A stretch of DNA of 14,039 bases. Origin: SHLQ01 sp964196045. Lineage in GTDB: Bacteria; Actinomycetota; Acidimicrobiia; Acidimicrobiales; SHLQ01. The stretch lies in the NCBI GenBank assembly GCA_964196045.1, contig CAXMRH010000209.1, forward strand, positions 1-14,039, written 5' to 3'. A model generated the notes under the pieces. It worked only from the letters and a program-made list of their open reading frames with translations. It searched no databases and was not told where the DNA came from. This document shows positions 6,529-11,875 of this stretch, piece after piece; positions within the stretch are counted from its first letter, which is position 1; the number at the start of each line of letters is the position of its first letter. A program made the translations under genes and the position numbers.

Positions 6529-7595
6529 GTGTTGTCCTTCGGGTCGTCTTCACGCAGAAGATGCGCGAGTAGTTCGTTGGCTGCCTGGTTTGGCGAGAGG
6601 TCTGCTGCTTCAGCCCGACGCAGCACGTCGGCCTGGGTGGTGTCCATTGCCTGTTCCGCCACGGCCGACATGGCTTCAGCGAGACGGGCCCGCACTTCGG
6701 TGCGAATTCGGTGTCGTCGTCTGACGGCTCGTTCGCCGGTCTCGTCGAGATGGGCCAGGTGCTTCTCGACGCACGCCCACACCTCGGTCATCCCGTCTCC
6801 GTTGAGGGCGGACGCCATCACGATTGGCGGTCGATACCCGGTCGGGGATTCTTGGCCAGTCATGTGGCTGAGGTCGAGCATCAGTTCGAGGTCGCGGCGA
6901 ACGTCGGCCGCTCCTGGACGATCGGCCTTGTTGACGACGAAGACGTCGGCGACCTCGAGAAGGCCTGCCTTGTTTGCTTGAACCGCGTCGCCCATACCCG
7001 GCGTCATGACCACCACAGCCGTGTCCGCGGCGCCCACGACGTCAACCTCGACCTGGCCGACGCCGACGGTCTCGATGATGACGGGGTCATATCCCACTGC
7101 GTCGAACAACCGCACCGCGAGCGGGACGGCAAGCGCCAGTCCACCGGAGTGTCCGCGCGTCGCCATCGACCGAATGAACGGACGTTGCGAAGTGGCGACT
7201 GTGGGAGAGTCAGCAGAGCCGCCCGAGCGAAGCGAAGTGGCGATTGCGGGAGACTCAGTTGCGGGAGTTACAGCTTCGTCCATGCGGATGCGGTCGCCCA
7301 GGATTGCTCCCCCGGTGAGTGGCGAGGAGGGGTCAACAGCCAGGACTGCTGGGCGACGGCCGGTCCTCACGAGCTTCGCGACGAGTTCGCCGACGAGCGT
7401 GGATTTGCCCGATCCCGGCGCGCCGGTGATTCCGACGATGTGGGCACGGCCGGCGTGGGGATGTGCCATCTCGCTGACCTGATCAGCGTTCGGTCCACCT
7501 CGCTCGACGATCGTCAACAATCGACCGAGAGCGCGGCGACTGCCCGCACGTGCCTCGGCATAAAGCTCGTCGACTGGAGCCGTGCGCCGGGCCAT
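6525..7595 (-). CDS. meaB: MeaB/ArgK-family G-protein chaperone of a B12-dependent acyl-CoA mutase, with a repeat-containing insert
   Basis: 356 aa, a SIMIBI-class GTPase. Visible motifs are Walker A GAPGSGKST (58-66), VDPSSPLTGGAILGDRIRM (87-105), ETVGVGQVEVDVV, VVVMTPGMGD and the guanine-specifying NKAD, followed by the C-terminal dimerisation arm. Family members gate cofactor loading and protect the mutase from inactivation using GTP hydrolysis. Here the gene sits between the B12 subunit and the thiolase. The frame extends to 7670, but ATG 7595 (MARRTAPVDELYAEARAG) matches the family N-terminus and begins one base after the B12-subunit stop. Odd feature: between DRIRM and FIRSM there are 34 residues (106-139) where Methylorubrum MeaB has about 9, and the insert contains a 15-residue tandem repeat. 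The switch residues following the Mg-binding region are therefore displaced or rewritten. Confidence 0.9.
   Translation of the reverse strand: MARRTAPVDELYAEARAGSRRALGRLLTIVERGGPNADQVSEMAHPHAGRAHIVGITGAPGSGKSTLVGELVAKLVRTGRRPAVLAVDPSSPLTGGAILGDRIRMDEAVTPATESPAIATSLRSGGSADSPTVATSQRPFIRSMATRGHSGGLALAVPLAVRLFDAVGYDPVIIETVGVGQVEVDVVGAADTAVVVMTPGMGDAVQANKAGLLEVADVFVVNKADRPGAADVRRDLELMLDLSHMTGQESPTGYRPPIVMASALNGDGMTEVWACVEKHLAHLDETGERAVRRRHRIRTEVRARLAEAMSAVAEQAMDTTQADVLRRAEAADLSPNQAANELLAHLLREDDPKDNT
7187..7276. repeat. 45-bp-period tandem repeat inside the G-protein gene
   Basis: Two 27-base copies at 7187-7213 and 7232-7258 differ at three positions and are spaced by exactly 45 bases, keeping the reading frame. 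The shared core begins GCGAAGTGGCGA and ends TCAG. A shorter TTGCGGGAG echo recurs at 7259-7267 after its occurrence at 7244-7252. In protein the units read ESPAIATSLRSGGSA and DSPTVATSQRPFIRS, sharing the pattern SPxxATSxR. It is an in-frame duplication, or a small dispersed element inserted in coding DNA. Confidence 0.75.
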
Positions 7596-7596
7596 T

Positions 7597-8019
7597 TCAG
7601 TCCGCCTGAGCGGAGGCAACGGCATCACGAATCGTCTGAGCCACCTGCTCAGCGGAAGTACCAGGACCAATCACGGCCGCAACGCCTGCAGCGAGCAGTG
7701 GTTCGACATCTTGTACGGGCACGATCCCTCCGACCACGACAGGCGTGTCGAGCTCGGCCGTCTCTACAGCTTTGACCATCGCCGGTGCCAGCGTCATGTG
7801 GCCGGCGTTGTGCATAGACAACCCGATCACGTCAGCGTCTTCTTGCTCGGCAGCAGCAACGATGCTGTCGGTCGTCTGGCGAAGCCCAAGATAAATGACC
7901 TCCATGCCAGCGTCGCGCAGAATACGAGCGACGACCTTGAGCCCACGATCGTGTCCATCCAGGCCAAGCTTGGCGAGAAGGACCCGAAGCTGTGGCTGGG
8001 CAGCGCTGGCGTCGCTCAT
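7597..8019 (-). CDS. Cobalamin-binding small subunit of acyl-CoA mutase
   Basis: 140 aa, a single B12-binding Rossmann-like domain equivalent to the C-terminal third of methylmalonyl-CoA mutase and to IcmB (about 136 aa). The base-off/His-on signature is intact: K17, D21, H23 and G26 in KLGLDGHDRG, with the same Lys-4-Asp-2-His spacing as K604/D608/H610 of Propionibacterium mutase. The GLSMHNAGHMTL and GPGTS segments form the rest of the nucleotide-tail pocket. It binds adenosylcobalamin and docks on the large subunit. Its ATG overlaps the large-subunit stop by one base (TGATG at 8017-8021), indicating coupled, probably stoichiometric translation. The GGGT(I)PP loop of relatives is shortened to GGIVP. 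Confidence 0.92.
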   Translation of the reverse strand: MSDASAAQPQLRVLLAKLGLDGHDRGLKVVARILRDAGMEVIYLGLRQTTDSIVAAAEQEDADVIGLSMHNAGHMTLAPAMVKAVETAELDTPVVVGGIVPVQDVEPLLAAGVAAVIGPGTSAEQVAQTIRDAVASAQAD

Positions 8020-9653
8020 CAGATGATCGCTTTCTCGACGTACGTGCCGTAGACGGACTCCATGGCCATCACCACTTCCTCGAGGGTTGCGTAGGCCTTC
8101 ACGGCAGCGAGAATTGCGGGCATGACGTTCTCCTCGGGAGCGGTAGCAGCGGCAGTGACCGCCGCAAGCGTGCGCGCAACCTCGGCGGAATCGCGGCGAA
8201 GTTTGACGTCGTCGAGTCGCTTGCGCTGATACTCCTCGACGTGGGCTCCGATGCGTAGGAGTTCCTTGTCGTCGTCGTCCCCGTCGGTGAACGCGTTGAC
8301 GCCGACAATGATGCGGTCGCCGCTGTTCACCTCTCGTTCGAATCTGTAGGCCGAGTCGGCAATCTCACCGACGAAGTAGCCGTTCTCGATGCCTGCATAC
8401 ACACCCTCGAGCATCGATCCCTGCCCGAGGTCGTCCAGATGCGCAAAGATCGATTCGGCCTGGCGCTCCATCTCGTCGGTCATCCACTCGACGTAGTCGC
8501 TTCCACCGAGGGGGTCTGCAACGTTTGCCACGCCGGTCTCGTGCGCAACGATCTGCTGCGTTCGGAGAGCGATGCGGGCCGCCTTCTCGGTGGGCAGGGC
8601 AAGCGCCTCGTCGAAGCTGTCCGTGTGCAGGCTCTGCGTGCCGCCGAGAGCCCCGGCCAGCGCTTGAATCGCAACCCGGGCGATGTTGATCTCTGGTTGC
8701 TGCGCTGTGAGCGAAACACCCGCGGTTTGGGTGTGGAAGCGACAGAGCATCGAACGTTCCTGCGTAGCCCCGTACCGCTCCTTCATCCACCGAGCCCAGA
8801 TTCGACGAGCGGCACGGAACTTGCCGATCTCCTCGAAGAAGTCGCTGTGACTGTTAAAGAAGAAGCTCAGCCGACCGGCGAACTCGTCGACGTCGACGCC
8901 GGCAGCGGTGGCCGCCTCGACGTAGGCGAAACCGTTGGCGAGCGTGAACGCCAGCTCCTGTGCAGCAGTGCTTCCGGCCTCGCGGATGTGGTACCCGCTG
9001 ATCGAGACCGGGTGGAAACGAGGCATGTGCTCACTCGTGAATTGAATCATGTCGGTCACGATTCGTACGCTCGGACGCGGCGGGTAGATGTACTCCTTCT
9101 GCGCTTGATACTCCTTGAAGATGTCGTTCTGGATCGTTCCGGCGAGCTGATCTGGAGCGACATCGTTCTTTTCGGCGACAGCCACATACATCGCAAGGAT
9201 GATCGCCGCTGGGCCATTGATGGTCATCGACGTGGACACACCCGACAGGTCGATGTCTGCGAACAGGTCTTCCATGTCCGCAAGGGTGTCAATAGCGACA
9301 CCTGCCCGTCCGACCTCACCCATGGCCCACGGGCTGTCCGAGTCACGTCCCATGAGCGTGGGCATGTCGAAGGCCGTCGAAAGGCCCGTTCCACCGTTTC
9401 GCAAGATGTCCTTGAAGCGAGCATTCGTGTCTTCGGCGGTGCCGAAGCCTGCGAACATGCGCATCGTCCACAGTCGACTGCGGTACATCGACGGGTAGAC
9501 ACCTCGGGTATAGGGGTACTGCCCCGGATAGGGCGCGTCGCCGTACACGGGCTCGACCGGGACGCCCGACATCGTGTCGAACGGGCCGTCTCGGAGTGCC
9601 GACGCCTCGTATCGCTCGCGCCATTCGTCGTACCCGGGTCGTTCGTCGCTCAT
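8019..9653 (-). CDS. Acyl-CoA mutase large subunit, methylmalonyl-CoA mutase family, with isobutyryl-CoA mutase-type specificity residues
   Basis: 544 aa, a TIM-barrel substrate domain without fused B12 domain, like IcmA (about 566 aa) and HcmA. Family blocks: GVYPSMYRSRLWTMR, FAGFGTAEDTN, GLSTAFDMPTLMG, GTIQNDIFKEY, SISGYHIREAG with catalytic H222, RLSFFFNSHSDFFEEI, FHTQTAGVSLTAQQPE, GGTQSLHTDSFDEAL. Using H222 = H244 of Propionibacterium methylmalonyl-CoA mutase, Y89 aligns with F67 and R207 with Q185, at exactly conserved spacing; these two hold the methylmalonyl carboxylate. Phe and Gln are the isobutyryl-CoA mutase pair. A94 differs from the Asp of 2-hydroxyisobutyryl-CoA mutase. So butyryl-/isobutyryl-CoA interconversion is more likely than methylmalonyl-/succinyl-CoA, though activity is inferred. 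ATG 9653 was chosen over the ORF limit 9806, which only extends into the MarR gene; AAGGG lies upstream. It starts 4 bases after the MarR stop. Confidence 0.93.
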   Translation of the reverse strand: MSDERPGYDEWRERYEASALRDGPFDTMSGVPVEPVYGDAPYPGQYPYTRGVYPSMYRSRLWTMRMFAGFGTAEDTNARFKDILRNGGTGLSTAFDMPTLMGRDSDSPWAMGEVGRAGVAIDTLADMEDLFADIDLSGVSTSMTINGPAAIILAMYVAVAEKNDVAPDQLAGTIQNDIFKEYQAQKEYIYPPRPSVRIVTDMIQFTSEHMPRFHPVSISGYHIREAGSTAAQELAFTLANGFAYVEAATAAGVDVDEFAGRLSFFFNSHSDFFEEIGKFRAARRIWARWMKERYGATQERSMLCRFHTQTAGVSLTAQQPEINIARVAIQALAGALGGTQSLHTDSFDEALALPTEKAARIALRTQQIVAHETGVANVADPLGGSDYVEWMTDEMERQAESIFAHLDDLGQGSMLEGVYAGIENGYFVGEIADSAYRFEREVNSGDRIIVGVNAFTDGDDDDKELLRIGAHVEEYQRKRLDDVKLRRDSAEVARTLAAVTAAATAPEENVMPAILAAVKAYATLEEVVMAMESVYGTYVEKAII

Positions 9654-9657
9654 CTCG

Positions 9658-10194
9658 TCATCCCTTCGCGTTTGTGCGGGTCGATCCAGAGACGTTGTCT
9701 CCAGCGGACGAACGCACGGAGCTGAGTTCATGGTTGAGATCGCCGAGCCGAGAGTCCGCGACCTCGCCCATCCCCCACCGAATCTGTTCGAGCGCGCTCG
9801 TCGCATCGTTCAGAAGGTTTCGCCCATCCTTGGTGAGCGTCGCGAGCGTCGCGCGGCGGTCATCGGGGTGCGGGCTGCGAGCGACGAGGCCGTCTCGCTC
9901 GAGGCGGTCGATCGTGCTGGTCACGCTTGTTGGATGCACCTGCAGTCGTTCACCCATGCGGGCCATCGCCATCGAGCCGTTGCGGGCGAAGCTGAGAAGG
10001 GCAAGGGCTTCATATCTGCTGAATGTGAGTGAGAACTCGCTCAGCGCCGAATTGATCCGCCCCAGAACGATCTGATGTGAGCGAGCAAGCGACGTGGCGG
10101 CAACCATCGCTTCGACCTCTCCAAGGTCATTGTCGACCCAGTTTCGGCGGGCTTCGGCTACGAGGTCCATACCTGCGGGGCGATCGGAGTTCAT
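9658..10194 (-). CDS. MarR-family transcriptional regulator, first gene of the mutase operon
   Basis: 178 aa, slightly long for MarR. The winged helix spans about 55-130: LTFSRYEALALLSFARNG, then the recognition helix region MARMGERLQVHPTSVTSTIDRLERDGLV, and the wing SPHPDDRRATLATLTKDG. Flanking helices form the dimer interface; a polar C-terminal tail (from about 150) is unconserved. The ligand is not predictable, but acyl-CoA thioesters are common effectors for MarR proteins beside acyl-CoA catabolism genes. The stop lies 4 bases before the mutase start, so the regulator is co-transcribed with what it probably controls. No ribosome binding site precedes ATG 10194; a TATTCT hexamer (TANNNT type, minus strand 10206-10201) would place transcription start on the ATG itself, suggesting a leaderless mRNA. 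Confidence 0.9.
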   Translation of the reverse strand: MNSDRPAGMDLVAEARRNWVDNDLGEVEAMVAATSLARSHQIVLGRINSALSEFSLTFSRYEALALLSFARNGSMAMARMGERLQVHPTSVTSTIDRLERDGLVARSPHPDDRRATLATLTKDGRNLLNDATSALEQIRWGMGEVADSRLGDLNHELSSVRSSAGDNVSGSTRTNAKG

Positions 10195-10200
10195 CTCAGA

Positions 10201-10206
10201 AGAATA
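10201..10206 (-). promoter_or_regulatory. Candidate -10 element giving a leaderless MarR operon transcript
   Basis: Read on the minus strand this is TATTCT, which fits the actinobacterial TANNNT -10 pattern. It ends seven bases before the ATG at 10194, so transcription would start at the initiation codon. No convincing -35 is present at 16-18 bases. The palindrome at 10219-10240 covers the -35 zone, as expected for repression. Confidence 0.35.
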
Positions 10207-10218
10207 GCAGGTTCATCC

Positions 10219-10240
10219 AATAGTCGGATGTCCAACTATT
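10219..10240. promoter_or_regulatory. 22-bp near-perfect palindrome, probable MarR operator
   Basis: Half-sites AATAGTCGGA (10219-10228) and TCCAACTATT (10231-10240) flank a central TG; they are complementary at nine of ten positions. The length and AT-rich outer arms suit a MarR dimer. It lies between the divergent MarR and flavin reductase genes, 25 bases from the MarR start and 57 from the reductase start, so one site could control both directions. A second overlapping inverted pair, CATCC (10214-10218) and GGATG (10226-10230), shares the same stretch. Confidence 0.65.
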
Positions 10241-10297
10241 CGGTCGACTTCTCGCTTCGAGTGGCATTCGTTGGCCAGATAGTGAAGATTCAGTCGC

Positions 10298-10852
10298 ATG
10301 GATCAGGATCTCAAACGCTGCCTCGGCCAGATGATGAAAGGCGTGCAAGTTGTCGCGTCCGAACACGACGGACTGACGAGGGGCTACTGCTCACACTGGG
10401 TGTCCCAGGTCTCCTTCGAGGAGCCGATCATGCTCGCCTCCATCTCCCCCAAACACGAGACGCACGCGCTCATCGAAGCGTCGGGTTGGTTCACGGCCTC
10501 GATCCTTGCCGCAGATCAGGTGGATGTCGGGCAGTACTTCTCGTATCCGGGTCGCAAATTCAAACACATCGCAACAGAGTGGCTGACGACGACAGGGGGC
10601 TGGCCGGTGGTGCCCAACTGCATCTCATGGATCAAATGTGATGTCATCGAGAAACTCCCGACGGAGCTCGACCACGATCTCTTTCTTGCTCGGGTGACTG
10701 CGTTCGGCGAGGGCAGGCTCGGCGAAGATGCCCTGCTCTACTCCGCCCGCCACGGATGGCGGAAGTCCGGTGGGAAGGCACGCGAGCCTGGCCGATCAGT
10801 TCGCGATGAGTTGCTGGAACGGCTCGCACAGGCCGAGGGAGTGACCGACTGA
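10298..10852 (+). CDS. Flavin reductase-like, FMN-binding split-barrel protein
   Basis: 184 aa. About 1-150 is the flavin reductase-like domain: KGVQVVASEHDGLTRGYCSHWVSQVSFEEPIMLASIS with the usual Ser/Thr-rich FMN phosphate strand partly altered (GYCSHW), then HETHALIEASGWFTASILA, and EWLTTTGGWPVVPNCISWIKCDVIE. Relatives use NAD(P)H to reduce free or bound FMN for monooxygenases, or act as small oxidoreductases. After about 150 there is a charged Arg/Lys-rich tail with a helical DELLERLAQAEG end. No partner monooxygenase is in the window. It faces away from the MarR-mutase operon across the palindrome and may belong to the same regulon. The ATG at 10298 has no strong ribosome binding site. 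A direct electron-transfer role toward cobalamin is possible but speculative. Confidence 0.82.
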   Translation: MDQDLKRCLGQMMKGVQVVASEHDGLTRGYCSHWVSQVSFEEPIMLASISPKHETHALIEASGWFTASILAADQVDVGQYFSYPGRKFKHIATEWLTTTGGWPVVPNCISWIKCDVIEKLPTELDHDLFLARVTAFGEGRLGEDALLYSARHGWRKSGGKAREPGRSVRDELLERLAQAEGVTD

Positions 10853-10881
10853 GGCCCCGGGCGTCGTGAACCGAGTTGGCG

Positions 10882-11307
10882 TCAGTCCAGACCGACCATT
10901 CGCCGCCCGATCTTCGCTGCCTCAGATTCGATCGAGTTCTCGAGAAGCGCGTTGAGCGGTATCACCAACGCCGTGCTCATGAATGACGTGGCCTTCGCGC
11001 GGGCCTCGACGCTGGCCATGGTCGACTCACCGTTCCCGAGAAGGACTACCTGCACCGTGATAGCGATTCCCTTCTGTTCCGCGAGCACGGTCATTCCAGG
11101 CTTGTTGGACTGCACGTTGGCGCGCCCGTTCACGCGGCCTAAAGCAGTGTTCATCGCAAATCGAAACGCAAGCAGATTGCCCACAGGGTCGAGCTCCGGG
11201 GCGCGCAAGTCTTCGATCCCGGCAACACCCTCCCAAGTCGGCAGCAACTGCAGCCCTGCCCACGCCTGATCGACCGAAGTCGGTATGTCGATCGATGTCC
11301 TTGCCAC
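10882..11307 (-). CDS. SRPBCC-fold (START/CoxG-like) protein of unknown ligand
   Basis: 141 aa, the length of one SRPBCC helix-grip domain. The pattern is typical: a first strand ending in IPTSVDQAWAGL, a short loop with LPTWEGVAGIEDL, alternating strands (LLAFRFAMNTALGRVNGRANV; MTVLAEQKGIAITVQVVLLGNG; STMASVEARAKATSF) and a long C-terminal amphipathic helix (LNALLENSIESEAAKIGRRMVG) that would close the cavity. The closest look is CoxG/polyketide-cyclase-like, whose members bind hydrophobic ligands or assist assembly; no catalytic residues can be assigned. The start is GTG 11307 with a strong GGGGG motif just upstream. It follows the lipoprotein gene after 31 bases and converges with the flavin reductase gene over a 29-base gap containing no clear terminator. 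Confidence 0.7.
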   Translation of the reverse strand: MARTSIDIPTSVDQAWAGLQLLPTWEGVAGIEDLRAPELDPVGNLLAFRFAMNTALGRVNGRANVQSNKPGMTVLAEQKGIAITVQVVLLGNGESTMASVEARAKATSFMSTALVIPLNALLENSIESEAAKIGRRMVGLD

Positions 11308-11338
11308 GATCCCCCTTCACGGAGCGTAGGGCAGGTTG

Positions 11339-11875
11339 TCATTCATCGAAAGACGACAGGATCAGCTCCGTTTGGAATATGCCCACGGTCAATCGGTAGG
11401 CCCCGCTACTGCCGAGGTACGCGCCGGCGGTACCTTCCCACTGACCAGACTCTTCCATACAGTCAGAATTGACGAAGAGACCCGTGTCTGGCACGAGCGC
11501 CAAAGTTGAGTCGTTCTCGAAGACCAACTCGTAGCCGGATACCTCAAAGTTGGACAAGACCCTGGTTGAAAACGGCGCGCTGAAGACAACACCGTCGCAT
11601 TCGACCTCAAGCACATCATCGGAGAACTCGGTTTGGATCGATTTCATTGTTTTTGTTCGATTGACGACGCGATCACTGTCGATATCACTAAACGTGACGC
11701 TCTCCCATACGGACTCACAACGGCCGTCGGGGTCCTCATGGAGACAGGCCAGGGGCTCCGACCTGGTTCGGTTCACCAACCGGAGATCGTGGCTCGAGTC
11801 TGTAGCACATGACGCGGCAATCACGATCACAGCCATAACGATGCCGAGCCGCTTGAGAGTCTTGTTCAGAGACAC
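11339..11875 (-). CDS. Small predicted lipoprotein coupled to the WD40 sensor gene
   Basis: 178 aa, no recognised domain. The N-terminus VSLNKTLKRLGIVMAVIVIAASC has a basic n-region, a hydrophobic core and a candidate lipobox ending at Cys23 (AASC; the -3 residue is Ala rather than the preferred Leu/Ile/Val, so lipidation is probable but not certain). The mature part is acidic with four further cysteines (ACLHEDPDGRC, EVECDG, NSDCMEE), compatible with two disulphides outside the membrane. The frame runs to 12136, but upstream codons lie inside the WD40 gene and do not encode a plausible protein; GTG 11875 sits directly before the signal sequence and overlaps the WD40 stop by 10 bases, implying coupled translation. 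It may be an extracytoplasmic partner of the WD40 protein, which is inference. Confidence 0.65.
   Translation of the reverse strand: MSLNKTLKRLGIVMAVIVIAASCATDSSHDLRLVNRTRSEPLACLHEDPDGRCESVWESVTFSDIDSDRVVNRTKTMKSIQTEFSDDVLEVECDGVVFSAPFSTRVLSNFEVSGYELVFENDSTLALVPDTGLFVNSDCMEESGQWEGTAGAYLGSSGAYRLTVGIFQTELILSSFDE

Noticed and set aside
7187..7276. CRISPR-like array
   Set aside because: Only two imperfect copies with in-frame 45-base period inside a conserved gene, and no cas genes in the window.
8439..9725. 428-aa plus-strand frame opposite the mutase gene
   Set aside because: Low-complexity, Arg/Val-rich translation with no motifs; it is the antisense shadow of a strongly conserved coding gene. 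The same applies to the 354-aa frame at 6711-7775 and the 284-aa frame at 6127-6981.
9654..9806. Longer start for the mutase large subunit
   Set aside because: The extension lies wholly inside the MarR gene and has no similarity to the family; ATG 9653 has its own ribosome binding site.
10853..10881. Possible terminator between the flavin reductase and SRPBCC genes
   Set aside because: Only a small GC palindrome (CCCGGG) is present, with no stable stem-loop and no T-run.
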